A stretch of 64,000 nt of DNA. Origin: Heterohyrax brucei (lineage: Eukaryota; Chordata; Mammalia; Hyracoidea; Procaviidae). A program made the translations under genes and the position numbers. Location: assembly GCA_028571685.1 (NCBI GenBank), contig CM053164.1, positions 41,156,501-41,220,500 of the forward strand, read 5' to 3'. Position 1 is the stretch's first letter. Each line of letters begins with the position of its first letter. Below the pieces are notes generated by a model. It was not told the DNA's origin and did no database searches. It saw only the letters and a list, made by a program, of their open reading frames with translations. Of this stretch, positions 1 to 11,499 are shown piece by piece.

Positions 1-261
1 CCGTGCCCCTCCCAAGCATCTCCAGCATTTTGTTATCTTCCCACCTTCACTGCTGTGGCTCTGCCACGAGGCTGTGCTCTAGGAAAAGCTTGTCTCAGCT
101 GTGACCAGATGGGGTCCTGTGTTAGACTGACCATGATGCAAAAACCAAGGGCAGCAGTCCTGACCATTTGAACCCTTCGGGGACCTGGATAAGCCAGCTT
201 CAGAGACACTGGGAATCCCATCAGGATAAGATTGAAATCTCCCATTCATTTCATCTTGTCT

Positions 262-445
262 CTTGGCTTTTTCAGTCTTCACAACTCTGAAATTGTGAAG
301 TTGCTGGGGCAGGTACCATTAGCTCTGCTTTATAGATGAAGCAGTGAGGTTCAGAGAGGGGAAGAAAATCACTTGGCTGCTGAGCAGTGGAGCTGGAACT
401 GTAACCTAGGTCTTCTGACTTTAAGCCCAATATTCTCCCTGCTGG
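262..445 (-). repeat. MIR SINE fragment
   Basis: Contains the antisense MIR core: GCTTTATAGATGAAGCAGTGAGGTTCAGAGAGG followed by a CACTTGGCTGCTGAGCAGTGGAGCTGGAACT block, degraded. Confidence 0.75.
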
Positions 446-784
446 TCTCTTGGCTATGTCCTTTGCTTCCATATGCTGCAAGGCCTAGATCCGTCCAGGT
501 CTGCCTTTGCCAAAACATTCTCAGTGACGCTGACTGGCAGGGCTCTCAGGTGCTGTCCTGATTGGTAGATGGACATCAGGGTCTGAGCTAGTCATTCCCT
601 TGTTTAGTCACAGTCCCCACTGGCTGTGGATTCTGCTAGCTTCCTCATCCCATTTGCTTAGCCAGGAAACCCTTCTTTTTTGTGTCTCTGAAGTTCATCA
701 AGCACAAATGGAAACTCTTTTCTCCGGAAATCTTACCCTCTCTAGCTGTTGAGTCATTAAACTCCTCCAGGGTCCCAGCCCCAT
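446..784. other. Unannotated intron
   Basis: I see no recognisable repeat, conserved motif or coding signal here. Confidence 0.5.
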
Positions 785-965
785 CTATTCATAGCCCAGA
801 GGCTGTCAGAGCAGGAAGGGGCCTCAATGACAAGCTGGTGCCACCCCCTCCTCTTACAGATAAGGAACAGAGCCCAGAGAAGTGATGGAAGTCGCCCAAG
901 GTCATAGCAAACCTGACTCCAGAGCATCCTCTCCTTCTACTTGTTCCAGCCGTCCCCTTATTTAT
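785..965 (-). repeat. MIR SINE fragment
   Basis: The antisense core TCTTACAGATAAGGAACAGAGCCCAGAGAAG is followed by GTCGCCCAAGGTCATAGCAA, matching the MIR order. Confidence 0.7.
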
Positions 966-1016
966 TACTGTTATTAACAACAGAAGCAGCAGCACCAATA
1001 ATAATAGCCCTCCCCA

Positions 1017-1178
1017 AAAAACCAAATCCACTGCTGTTGAGTCAATTCCAACTCATGGCAACCCTATAGGTCAGAGTAGAACTGCCCCCACAGAGTTTCC
1101 AAGAAGTGCCTGGTGGATTTGAACTGCCAATGTTTTGATTAGCAGATGTAGCACTTCACCACTACACCACTGGAGTTC
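1017..1178 (-). mobile_element. AfroSINE
   Basis: Reverse-oriented short form: AAACCAAATCCACTGCTG tail, GAGTCAATTCCAACTCATGG, TATAGGTCAGAGTAGAACTG, then GGTGGATTTGAACTGCCAAT and the head ending CCACTGGAGTTCC. Confidence 0.92.
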
Positions 1179-1774
1179 CATACTTAGACAGACTCTATGT
1201 ATACATTATGGCTGGAACACGTGCCACTGGCCCATAGTCCACTGGGCACTTCAGCTCTCATGCTGCAATGTGGCTGTTTCACTAGTTCTTTATCTACTCA
1301 AGAATCAGCCAAGATGTTTGTATCCTAGGCACTGAGTTAGCTAGGCTTGCCTTTTCCCTGGCAAGTTCTCCCCAGAAGGATGGAGCCTTTTGCCTCAGCC
1401 TGCTGCCACCCCTAACTTTGCCCCTGAACAAACCAGACGAAGTTCTAGAACTAGCCAACCACCAGGCTCACAGGTGCCTGTTCTCCCTCTGCCAGGAAAC
1501 CTTGAGGCTGTAAGGCAACAGATTGAGTAGTGATCGATAGCTGATGGCCTGGGCAAGCAGCCTGTTATGCTCGGTCCTCAGGTTCTACCCTGTCTTCAGC
1601 TGAGTACAGTGTCCCGTTGCCACCATGTGGCCTGGAAACCCTTAGATTGTGAGTTCACGCAGGTAATTGATGAGGAAACCTCTATTTTTTACATCTTTTC
1701 AAGAAGAAAAATACAGACAGGACTTGTCACCCCCTAAAATCTCCAAGCCCTAAAATAAAAAAATGAAAGGAGGT
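1179..1774. other. Unannotated intron
   Basis: No repeat family, RNA gene or coding exon was recognised. Open frames are short (66 codons or fewer) and featureless. Confidence 0.5.
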
Positions 1775-1935
1775 ATTAGCAATCATCTGGTCCAACCCAT
1801 TCAGGCCTAGAGAGGTAAGTGATTTGCCCAAGGCCCACAGCAAGTTGAGGGGGCAACCTTGATTGGAACACAGGCCTTTGGATCACCCTCTCGTGACCTG
1901 CCATCTCTCTTAGCATCAAGACCTCCAGCTGCTTA
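1775..1935 (-). repeat. MIR SINE fragment
   Basis: GCCTAGAGAGGTAAGTGATTTGCCCAAGGCCCACAGCAAG is the antisense MIR middle; flanks are decayed. Confidence 0.7.
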
Positions 1936-2149
1936 TCACCCCACTGTTCTTGTGACCTCTTTGGCAGGGGAGGAAGCAGGCCACCTGGAGCAGTCCCGGG
2001 GTCCACTGTCAATCGTGTATTCATTCCTTGCTCACAGGCTGGTCCTCTACTTCCATATCACAGCTCTTTCACACAGTAGTTGGTAAGCACGAACACTAAG
2101 TTGGAAGCTGGGGTATCTGAATTGGTGGCTCAGCCCCCTACCCCTGCCC

Positions 2150-2335
2150 CACGATGTATGACCTTGGTCAAGTTATTCAAGCTCGCTGTGCTTTTTTTTT
2201 TTTTTTCCTCTTACACATGGGGATAATAATATCTGCCTCCTAGGATTAAACAGGATCATGTAAAGAAAGCGCCTGGTCCACAGTAAACACCTAATAGACA
2301 GTGTCTGCAGTAATTACTGTTAATAGTATTATTGT
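2150..2335 (+). repeat. MIR SINE, sense orientation, with a T-tract
   Basis: TGACCTTGGTCAAGTTATTCAAGC, then a run of about 14 T (2192-2206), then GGGGATAATAATATCTGCCT and the 3' end CCTGGTCCACAGTAAACACC. The T run sits where the copy would normally read CTCAGTTTCCTCA. Confidence 0.85.
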
Positions 2336-3691
2336 CCGGGCTTTATTAGCTTCCCCCTACAGAAGGGAACTGGTTTACCTCCCAAAAGTTGCAGTGTCGA
2401 TAGCTGCTTCTGCTCCTTCCTAGCAAGTGGGGACAATGGGGTCAGGGACCAAGAGTTTGCCCACCCACTACTTTTCTCCATGCCCGTCTCCAGGTTCCCC
2501 AGCTCCCCAGCCATGCCTGGAGTCTACCTGACACCCAGGCTTACGGGCAATGTCCACCCCCCACCCCCCAGGCAGGCGGGCTCTGCAGAAAACCAGGCAG
2601 ACAGCGAGGCACACAGGGGACTGGAGCAAGGAGGCCAACATTCTGGCTCCACCTAGGTCACCTGCTGGCCTCATATGACCCTAGTTTCCTCACCTCCGAA
2701 ATGTATGTGTTTGACCACAGGCACCTTTAGCCTCTGCCATGCCAGCAGCCTGCATGTCCAGCTGGGAGCTGGAGTCGTGAAAGGAACAGTGGCAAAAATA
2801 GAACAGGACTAGAAGACACAGGCCTGGCCCCAGTGGGGACAGGACAAACACTATAAGCACTTTCAAAGAAAATATCAACAAGCACAGATGAATGTAGTGC
2901 AAATCACCGCTATAAACAGCTTTCAGCTGGCAGTGCCAACGGTGAGTCTGTGAGTTTGTTTTGGAATAAGAAAATGTAAAAGGTGATTCCCCCTAGTCAT
3001 CCAGCAGCAAGGGAAGAGGGCAGACTCCCCCTGAGACAACCATGGCCTCCCAAAACTCAGAAAAGACCCGGGATGGCAGCCGCACCCTCCACCTGGGATG
3101 TAGGAAGCTGGCGGGTGTTCCCCCAATGGCTCTGGGAGGACGGGCAGTATCAGCCACTCCTGTCAAGGAAAGGGACACTCAGAAAGGCATGGACATGTGG
3201 CCAGGATCCCACAGATGTAAATAGCAGCACCAAGACTCACGGATCTGAAGGTGTATCTTTTCATGGAGCCTGCAGCCACTGGTCCCCATGAAACCTCTGC
3301 AGTCCCTGCTATGTGGAGGTAGAAAGTGACGGGCAGTGAGTTCTGGGGACCATGGGCGCTAGACCCACAAACTCAGCTGTGGCCTCTGCTCCAGGGTCTC
3401 AGAACAGTGGCTGGAGCATTGACTCAAAGAGAAATCATGATTCCAGCCCCAACTCTCGTTTGACAGCACAAATAGAAGTTCAAATTGGAGAAAGGGCTTA
3501 CTAAAGGCCACATACAGTTTCATCAGAGCTGGACTTGAGCCCCTGGCAATGGCTCCTTCCCTGTGCTCTCAGGCCCACCACTACTGTGAGAGAGGAGACC
3601 AAGCCAGGCCTGCTCTGCTTGCCTGGGGTCTCCCGACAACTGTCTTCCATGGTGGTTCAGAGTGCAGTCAAGGACCCACCTAGGCCCGCCA
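2336..3691. other. Unannotated intron
   Basis: No recognisable repeat or exon. Several overlapping open frames of 60-129 codons on both strands lack domains, splice context and consistent coding character. Confidence 0.5.
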
Positions 3692-3795
3692 CCTCCCAGT
3701 CTGTCCACACTGCTTCAAAGTCCAGAAACGTGCTAAGGCAGCTCCTCCCAGTCTGTCCACACTGCTTTGATGTCCAGAAACGTGCTAAGGCATCT
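3692..3795 (+). repeat. 52-bp tandem duplication, two copies
   Basis: Two units begin CCTCCCAGTCTGTCCACACT at 3692 and 3744 and share CCAGAAACGTGCTAAGGCA near their ends. They differ at only a handful of positions (TTCAAAG versus TTTGATG), so the duplication looks fairly recent. Confidence 0.93.
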
Positions 3796-4363
3796 TCCAG
3801 GTGGTACCCAGGGACCCATGCCTCACCTTGGACCACTCTGGCCCAAGCTGTTTCCACGTCATTCCCCCTCCTCTCACTGAGCAAGCAGCTCTTTCCTCCT
3901 GGTCTGTGGGCCTCTCTGGCTTGACCTGCTGTGACCCCTGCTGATGGGCTCTCAGGCCTGGAGCCAACCTCCCACCTTCACACCTCATCAAAGATACTCC
4001 TTACTACCCCACCATGTCCCCTTCTAGCTTCTAGTGACATAGCAAGAAGAGGTGGCTCTTTGTTCCAAGGACTCTATGGTGAGGGGTGTGGTGGCTGCTG
4101 GGAATGCAAGGCAGGAGCCTGGCCTTGGGGCTAGGGGGTTTTCTCACCTTGAGAGATCTTAGACAAATCATTCTCTCTCTCCACTCTCTTCTCTCCCAGG
4201 AATGGTAGTTCCATGGTGGTTCCATGGCTCTGCCCCTTCCTGCTTTCCAGGGAGCCAGGAGAGGACCAGGCACTGCTCTGCTGTGCTCAGCTCTCAGTCT
4301 TCCAGTCTGTAGGGAGGTGCTCCACAAAGGGAACTGAGGAAGGCTAGCGCTGCAGTGAGAATT
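3796..4363. other. Unannotated intron
   Basis: Nothing recognised on either strand. Confidence 0.45.
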
Positions 4364-4535
4364 CTCCAGAGTGCTTCTCAGACTCTAATGTACAGGGGAT
4401 TGCTTGATTGATCTTGTTTAAATGAAGATTCTGAAGCACCAGATCTGAGCAAGCCTGAGATTCTGCATTTCTAACAAACTCCCAGGAGATGCTGATGCTC
4501 CTGGCCCAAGGTCCACACTTCAAATAACAAGAATC
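4364..4535 (+). mobile_element. MER5A-like hAT-Charlie element
   Basis: TGCTTCTCAGACTCTAATGTAC, then GAGATTCTGCATTTCTAACA, ACTCCCAGGAGATGCTGATGCTCCTGG and CCACACTTCAAATAAC follow the order of MER5A, a non-autonomous hAT element with hAT-type ends. The 5' terminal inverted repeat is degraded. Confidence 0.85.
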
Positions 4536-5365
4536 TTAATAACCAGAAGATCTGACTTCTGAAAACAGACATGAGGTGTGGGCTGTGGTTTTAAGAGAGA
4601 ATGTTCAGAGCCAGAAGAATCCTTAGGAATATGGGGCTGGGATGTTAGAGCTGAGGGCCACTGAGCTGGGTGTACACTGCCCTGAGGCTGGAGCAGGACC
4701 ATGGCATGCCCCAGGAGAACCAGCATGGAGCCTGGTGAGGCTTCAGCTGCAGCTGCACTGTGGGGTAGGGGAAAGGGAAGTACAGAGAAGGCAGAAGGAA
4801 AGAACGTGGAGAAATGCAGACAGGCTTTTTCCAAAGGGAGGCCTGGAGCTTCAAACAACAGCCCACTGTCAGCTCTGCTCCTTTCGTCCTCAGTCTGCCT
4901 GGGAAGTTCCTTAGGTCAGCAAGCTGGTGCCCCAGAGATTAGCCTCAAAGTAGAGGATTGGCTGCTGTCTTGTAGCACTCCAAGGACTTCCAGTCCTACT
5001 AAGAGATGCTTAGGCCCATTTCTTCCCTTAAGAAAGGACCCCTGCTGGACACGGGCTGGGATCCAGCCTGCAAAAGCCCCTGGACATCCCCAGGCCCATG
5101 GCCCCCAGACTCACCTTATTGTGGGCTGGTTGCAGTGCGAAATGAAGGTAGCCCGCGTCTTTTCGACCTACTGGGCCACACATGTCTGCAGACTTCAAGT
5201 GGGCCATCAACAACCTGGGCAACAGCCACAAGAGGGGAGCGTGTGTCTCATGAAGGACACTTTGGGGGCACCCAGGCATAGACAGCATGAAAACGACCTG
5301 CTGGGCTGTTGGGAGGTAGAAGGACCAGCTGAGGGGGATGAGCCAACACCAGTGGGAGAGTCTAT
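4536..5365. other. Unannotated intron with a chance long open frame
   Basis: No repeat recognised. An open frame of 269 codons (4701-5510, +) crosses this block. Its last 50 or so codons are a translation of the AfroSINE that follows, it has no domain, and nothing supports its being a gene. Confidence 0.5.
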
Positions 5366-5518
5366 ACCCGTTGCCATTAAGTCAATTCCAACTCATAGCA
5401 ACTTTACAGGCAAAGTTGAACTGCCTTGTGGAGTTTCCAAGGAACATCTCGTGGATTTGAACTGCCAGCCTTTTGGTCAGCAGCGGTATCTCTTAATCAT
5501 CATACCGTAGGGTTTCCA
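5366..5518 (-). mobile_element. AfroSINE
   Basis: Reverse-oriented short form: CCGTTGCCATTAAGTCAATT, AACTTTACAGGCAAAGTTGAACTGCC, GGATTTGAACTGCCAGCCTT, head ending CGTAGGGTTTCC. Confidence 0.92.
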
Positions 5519-5764
5519 GAAGAGTCTATAAGAAGACTTAACTCAGCCCAGTATAAAGAAGGACTTGTTAGAGTTGAAGCTGGCCGAAAAGGGACTGTGC
5601 CCACCACAGGAAGTGTGCAGGCAGACCCCAGGTGGGAGGTTAGCAGAGGCCACCAAATCGGTCACGTTGAACTACAGAAGCAGAACCAGTAGGACACATA
5701 TATGATGAGACTCCTTGTGAACAACTGGCTTGTGTGATGGTAGGAGGACAGCTCTTGCCCCCTC

Positions 5765-5865
5765 CTACCCCGCCCCAAGTTGTTGCATCGATTCCAATGC
5801 ACAGTGAACTCATGTGTGCCAGAGTAGAGCTGTGTTCCATAGGGTTTCCAATGGCTGATTCTTTT
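5765..5865 (-). mobile_element. AfroSINE, longer form, first part (interrupted by L1)
   Basis: TTGTTGCATCGATTCCAATG...GTGTGCCAGAGTAGAGCTGTG...GGGTTTCCAATGGCTGATTC is the tail half of a reverse-oriented copy. The remainder resumes at about 6487 after an L1 fragment. Confidence 0.85.
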
Positions 5866-6486
5866 TTTTGTCACAGAATTTTTTGGGTTTTAATTGTGAT
5901 TAAGTGAAAGTATACAATCCACACCAATTTTGTATGCCCACTTATCTGCACCTCCTTCTGCTTTCCTTGCCTGGTGACAGCAAGCTCATCCTTTTCATTC
6001 CATACTTGTGGTATGCTTTTAACAAGTTCCTGTCCCCCCCTCTCTAGTGTCTTCTCTCTCTTCTAGAAAGAGACCAGTAGGACAGCCTCCTATAAATGCA
6101 TCAAGCCATAAAGTACCCACACCATATGGTCACACTGTGTCCCCAGGTCCAGTCCATTTTTGTCTGAAGAGTTAACCTCAGTAATGTTTTCTGGTCAAGG
6201 GCAGCAGCACGGTTAAGGGCCACATGCCCAGGAACTTCCAGGCCATCGGATCATCAGTTCTGGTCTTTTAGCAGAGTTCTTGAGCTGCACACCCCTCTTT
6301 TTCTTGTGTTGCCACAGGGACTCAACGTTGTGTGCCCCATCACAGCTGTCTTTGGTGGTGGCCAGGCACCATCGGGTTCTTTTGGTCACGTGTTGGTACA
6401 GTCTTCCATTCATATGGGTCCTTCTGTCTTCTGAGCTCTTTTTCCCTTGTGTCTTTGTTGTTCTCAGTCATTATATGTTCCAGAAA
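5866..6486 (-). mobile_element. L1 3' end fragment inserted in an AfroSINE
   Basis: It starts with a T-run (antisense A-tail) and is alignable by eye with the 3'UTR of the L1 at 27277-28252 (shared landmarks: GGTGACAGCA, ACCATAAAGT, GGTCAC, CCAGGAACTTCCAGGCC-type, CATCAGTTCTGGTCTTTTA). No ORF2 is left, so the copy is strongly 5'-truncated. GGCTGATTCTTTT before it and GGCTAGTTTTTA after it look like its target-site duplication. Confidence 0.85.
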
Positions 6487-6605
6487 GGCTAGTTTTTAAA
6501 TTGTCAGGCTTTTCTTCTGAGGCACCTTGGAAGTGGATTTAAACCTCCAACCTTTTGATTAGCAGCCAAACACATTAACAATTTGCATCACTCAGGGACT
6601 CCAGC
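6487..6605 (-). mobile_element. AfroSINE, longer form, second part
   Basis: It resumes with GGCTAGTTTTTAAATTGTCAGGC and TTCTTCTGAGGCACCTTGGAAGTGGATTTAAACC, and ends CATCACTCAGGGACTCC, the head of the longer form. Confidence 0.87.
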
Positions 6606-6609
6606 GTAT

Positions 6610-6785
6610 AGCTAAACAACAATAACAACAGCAAAAAACTGCCATCAAGTTAATTCTGACTCACAGTGACCCTACAGGAGAGAGCAGAACTGCCCCAAAG
6701 GGTTTCTAAGGAATGGCTAATGGATTCAAACTGCTGAACGAGTAGTTAGCAGCCTGAGCTGTCAAGCACTGTGCCACTAGGGCTT
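6610..6785 (-). mobile_element. AfroSINE
   Basis: AACAACAATAACAACAGC tail, CATCAAGTTAATTCTGACTC, ACCCTACAGGAGAGAGCAGAACTG, GATTCAAACTGCTGAACG and a head ending GCCACTAGGGCTT. It lies head-on against the preceding SINE with only a few bases between. Confidence 0.9.
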
Positions 6786-8499
6786 AGCCAATCCAAAATC
6801 CATGAGGCAAGCCTGCAGGAAGGATAGGCTAGAATGCTCCAGTACAGACCAAAGCCTCTGTGAGACAAAACGTCTTCCTCAGAAAGCCTCAGCTTTGCTT
6901 TTTTTAAGGTCTTTCAACTGCTTGAATCAGACCTACCTGCACTGTTTAGGAAAAAGCTCACTTATTTAAAGACAACTGATTATGGACTTGAGTCACCTTC
7001 ACAAGATGCCTCCAAGGCAGCCTCCAGATCAGTGCCTAATTGAATGATAGCCTAGCCAAGCTGACCCATCAAAAAGACCAGGGCAAGGCTCACATATCAG
7101 AAGGGGATTCAGCAAAAGACTTTTAGGATCCCTCCCAACTCTGATGAAGAAATCCAAAGGTGCTTAGATTTCTCGAGCTTTTTGGGGTCAGCCGGGAGAG
7201 TCAGGATATCTAGAGTGAGACCCAGCAATGTCCTTAGAGCCTCCAAGCCCTCTGATCACCTTCCAACTGAAACTTGTTTCTGCCTTCATTTCAGTTGTGT
7301 TCCCCAGAAACCATTCCTACAGATCTCCTCTGTTGCAGGCAGTATACTGAGGGGATCGGAAACCAAGACCCAAATCCCTCCCCAAGAAGCCTCTGTTCTG
7401 CTGGAATCCTGAAAGCCACAGATTAAATGGTCTATGTCCCCAGTGCAAGTGAAGTGACTCAAAGTGGGGCTCTGAGAAAGCTGCTGGAACAGGTAGTGTA
7501 GGGGCTGGCCTACTCAGAAGAGGGAAGACTTAGGTGGTGATGTTGGCAATGAGAGCTTTCTGGGCTGAGGGAACAGCACGGACCAGGCTGACAGCCACCA
7601 GAGTGCTGGATGATTGTGGTCAGGAGGAGAACCTAGAGGCACCTGAGGGCTAGATGCTAGCAGGTGGACTGGATTTGTTAGGAACCAGGAGTCACTGAAG
7701 GCACAGAGATGAGGACAGACCTACTCGTGTTCTGCTGCCTGGATGCTGACCAGTCCAATCAGAGGAAACTTGGATCCTGATTGCCTCACTGCACTCTCCC
7801 CTGGTCACCCAGAAGACCTCAGCCAGCCCCAGGAAGTGTACTTGCTCCCTCCTGCTACCACACGTCCTTTTCAGGGCCAAAAGTCCACCTGAAGCCCAGA
7901 ACGAGCACAGTGAACAGTCTTATAGATGGGGTGTAGGAGCCCCCGGGCCAGCACTGGGCTGCAGGAGATGCAGACACCCAACACTGTGTGGATACTTTCT
8001 GCATAGACAGTCCCCGGCTCCCCTCCCAGGTCCACATTGCTGAGCCCCAAGGATCTGCTCCAGGATCTCAGCTTGAGGCTGAACAGCGTGGCCTGCACTC
8101 AATGTCCCTCTTCAGGAATGTGCAGGGCCACTCCTGACTGCAGCTCTGATTCAGAAATAACCATCTCAGAAACATCTGGACAGTTACATTCCAGCATGCC
8201 GGTCATAGGTCTGTCTGGGGGGCTTTCTCCGGAGAGCCAAACTGCTGGACTATGTGGGGCCACCTGAAGAGAGCAACCAGGCTTTCAGACAGGGGGAGAC
8301 CTTCTGCCCCCTCAGTATCAGGTCTGGCCTTCCTGCCGGTGCAGCCGGCCTCTGGGACCATGGGGCCAGCTAGGTGCAGGCAGTCCCCAGGCAGAAGCAA
8401 GCCTCAGGTCATTGCCACAAGCGGGTCTCTCTGGCTGCTCCATGCAGACCTGGCCACGATGAAGCAGCCAGTCCTCTAGAGGGGGGCTGTGAACTGTGA
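6786..8499. other. Unannotated intron
   Basis: No repeat, exon or RNA gene recognised in this 1.7 kb. The sequence is of ordinary mixed composition; open frames are 60-76 codons. Confidence 0.5.
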
Positions 8500-8835
8500 C
8501 TATGAACGATGCCACCATTCACTGCATTTAATCCTCACAACCAGCCAGGAGGCAGGTCCTGCGACAGACTCCATCTGATGCTGGAGGAAGACCTTAAGAG
8601 GGACCACACCCAAAGCCACCCTGCTGACAAATGGGAGAAGAGGGATATGTATGACACACACAGCACTTGGTTTACAAAGCAGTTAGTGGTACAATATCTC
8701 TTCTGAGCCTCATGACAACTCCGAGGTGTAATATCATTACTCTCACTTTGTGAATGAAGCAGGACTTGACAAGATAAAACCATTTGCCTGTGACCCAGAG
8801 CCAATCAATGTGGAAGAGTCAAATCCTAATTTTAC
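8500..8835 (-). repeat. Two degraded MIR-like fragments
   Basis: ATTTAATCCTCACAACCAGCCAGGAGGCAGGT (about 8525) and CTCATGACAACTCCGAGGTGTAATATCATTACTCTCACTTTGTGAATGAAGC (about 8708) each follow the antisense MIR middle. They may be two copies. Confidence 0.6.
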
Positions 8836-11039
8836 ATTCCCTGAAACCAAGCTCCTCCCTAGACTGTGGTTACTTACTCCTAGGCAGTGATTGGGGGCGG
8901 GTCACTGTCACCTTATGGACATTAGAAATATTGTAGAGCTACAGGTCACTCTGAGGCTGGCAGGTCGGATAGTGCTGGGAGGAGGATTGTCACAGAGTAG
9001 CCACAGCTCCACACATTTCTCAACACCATCCTACAAACAGGATGGGGACCTGAGACTGAAAAGGGGAACACAGTAACAGCTCTTCAGAGCAAGTGGGCAT
9101 TGAATGACAGAGAAGAGCTTGTTGGTGAGACGTGGGCAACAAGGACGTGTATGGAGGGAGGCAGGCAAGATGGTTGTCCCCTGTAGCAGCAGCTGTTCGG
9201 TGCCACACATTAGGCCCTGGCCTTAGGAACTAATTCCTGGGATAAGTCCAAGAGGCTTAAAGTTGTCAACACTCTCCAGGTAACTGGAATCTGCAGCCAG
9301 GTTTGGGATGCTCAGGGATAGAGAATAGCTCGTTAGGATCAGCATTCTGTACTTGGGAGCCTGGGCCACTAGCCAGCTACTAGCACTTTCTTTCTAGGTT
9401 TCCTTGGTACTTAACATTCAAGGAATGGCTGGGGAAGAATCTTTGCTAATTCACAAGCCAGTGTTTAAAAGTGCTGCTGGAGTAAGCCATGTGGCAGAGA
9501 CATCAAGAGGCAGTGTGTGGCCCTGGGAAAAGGTCACATGACCCCTCCCCACCAGCTCCATACAGGAGTCCCCTTCAAAGGAAAAGAGCAATGGGAAGGT
9601 CTCAGTGTGGATCTTGGAGATACGCTGTGTCTTCTCCTTCCTGGCTATAGGACTCAGCCTTCCCCCAAAGAATCCCAGGGGCCACGACTCAGCCCAGGGG
9701 AGACTCCTGCCCTGTGAGCTGTGAGCATCTCTCGCCCAGCACGAAACACAGGCAATGGCTTTGAGCAGGCCAAGCCAGCCTGAGCCCCTCTTCAGCATAA
9801 CTCAAAATGATGGGTTTTCCACTGTGAAGATCAGACAGAGTAAGACACTCTGGGACCTCCGAGGGTCTGGAGCAGGCCCTGGCCACCACCAGACAGGGCC
9901 AGAGAGAGTGAGAAAACCTAGGCCCAAACTCAGGTGCAGCCCACCTTCCATGGATGCCCTTTCCAGCTCAACAGGCCAGAATCCTAAGCACTTACCCTCC
10001 TAGGGCATGGAAGAGATCCTGATGTCCCTTGACCTCTTGGTGACATCCAGGAGATTCACAGAGTTGAGCTACCTCCCCCCTTTCTGTGGAGCTGTCTGGA
10101 CTTGAAGGAGAATGACTGCTGCACTCCAACCCTTGTGTCTCTTCCAGCTGAGGAGACTGATCCTAGGTGCTGCTGAGCTAGGGAAAGCAGGGGTCTGGTC
10201 CCTTGCACTGGTTTTCTGTTTCTACCTGGCTAGGACATCTCAAGCAAGTCACCCCCACCCGGACTTACCTGTGAGGATGGGGCTGCTGGTGCCTGGACCA
10301 CCTCTAGCCTGGATAGTCTCTGTTAGAGGGACCCTGGTGATCCCTCCCTGAGCCTCTCAAGAGCCATGCTATCCAAGGTCACACACTTGTCCCTGTCTCA
10401 CCTCCTGCTTTCAGAGCCCTGGAGGACTTCCTCTGTGTCTCTGTTCAGGACCTCCCAGTCACCGCTTTTTGGAAAGAGAGTGTTTCTGACTGTGGCCGAG
10501 GTCCTACTTATCAGCAGAGGGGAGTCTGCTGCCCCAGCCCCTGAGACGGCTGGAATGCTAGAGGCCCTCCCACCCCACAGAAAGAGCAGGCGTGCTTGAG
10601 CTGGCAGCTCCCACGGTCATCTCTAGAGTGGAGGGCAGTGCAGAGTGGTGGCACTGAGAGCAGGCTGACCCCAGGCTACACCTTCTAACAGGGATAGTCA
10701 GGAGAAAGGCTGCAGATAGCCTGTCTTCCCAGATCGTCTTTGGACCCAAGTTGGCCCGTGTCAGTGCCCTGATGGCTACTCCTGCAACAAGGCCCTGGGC
10801 TTGCTTGGAGGACCCCAGAACCCTGGAAACTGAAGCCCTGCCACCCCTAGAGCAGCCTTCAACATTCCACCCAAACCATTATACCACTGGAAGTCAGGGG
10901 CCACAGCACAAGTCCCCTGGATCCTCACAGTGGTTCTGTTACCTCAAGATGTTTGTGGGGCTTTGTGCGATTACCTGTTACAGAGCTCACATAGGCCAAT
11001 AAAAGTCATGCCAAGTATCTTACTTAGCCTTTGACCAGA
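8836..11039. other. Unannotated intron
   Basis: 2.2 kb with no firm repeat call. A weak MIR-like GATGGGGACCTGAGACTGAA occurs at about 9041. No coding exon was recognised; the longest open frame is 115 codons (9451-9798, -) and featureless. Confidence 0.45.
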
Positions 11040-11148
11040 ATAGGATCCATTCAGGATACAGACATTGGCATGCCGGCTCAGCTTGGCTGTGGACATTTAC
11101 AAGAATTCGTGGGATCCTATGGGTTCTTTGAGAACCACTGATACAGTC
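11040..11148. mobile_element. Possible hAT-Charlie terminal fragment
   Basis: The stretch ends GGTTCTTTGAGAACCACTGA, which resembles hAT-Charlie terminal inverted repeats. The rest is too decayed to name. Confidence 0.35.
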
Positions 11149-11149
11149 C

Positions 11150-11275
11150 AACTTTTCTCTCTTCCAGATGAGGAGACTGAGGTTGGAGCAAGGTGTGATG
11201 AGTGACTGGTCCAAACCACCAAAGCCATTCAGTGGCAAAGCCAAGCCTCAGCTTGCGGCTGCTGTCTGCACTAAA
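11150..11275 (-). repeat. MIR SINE fragment
   Basis: CTTCCAGATGAGGAGACTGAGGTTGGAGCAAGG with a following AGTGGCAAAGCCAAGCC block is the antisense MIR pattern. Confidence 0.7.
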
Positions 11276-11284
11276 CCATCCCCA

Positions 11285-11492
11285 AGGGGCCCTGGTGACA
11301 CAGCGGTTAAAATGCTCAGCTGCAAACTGACAGTTTGGTAGTTGAAACCCACCAGCTGTGGGAGAAAGATGTGCAGTCTGCTCTGTAAAGATTTACAGCC
11401 TTGGAAACCCTATGGGACAGTTCTACTCTGTCCTACAGTGTCGCTCTGAGTCAGAAGTGACTTGGCAATACTGGATTTGAGGGTTTTAAGAC
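11285..11492 (+). mobile_element. AfroSINE, longer form
   Basis: GGCCCTGGTGACACAGCGGTTAAAATGCTCAGCTGC head, GTTGAAACCCACCAGC B-box region, then the extra block GGGAGAAAGATGTGCAGTCTGC...GTAAAGATTTACAGCC, then ACCCTATGGGACAGTTCTACTCTG and the CGCTCTGAGTCAGAAGTGACTTGGCAA tail. Confidence 0.93.
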
Positions 11493-11499
11493 ATCTCCA

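Noticed and set aside
4701-5510. 269-codon open frame on the + strand
   Set aside because: No domain or signal. Its last 50 or so codons are a translation of an AfroSINE, and its first part has no coding bias or splice context.
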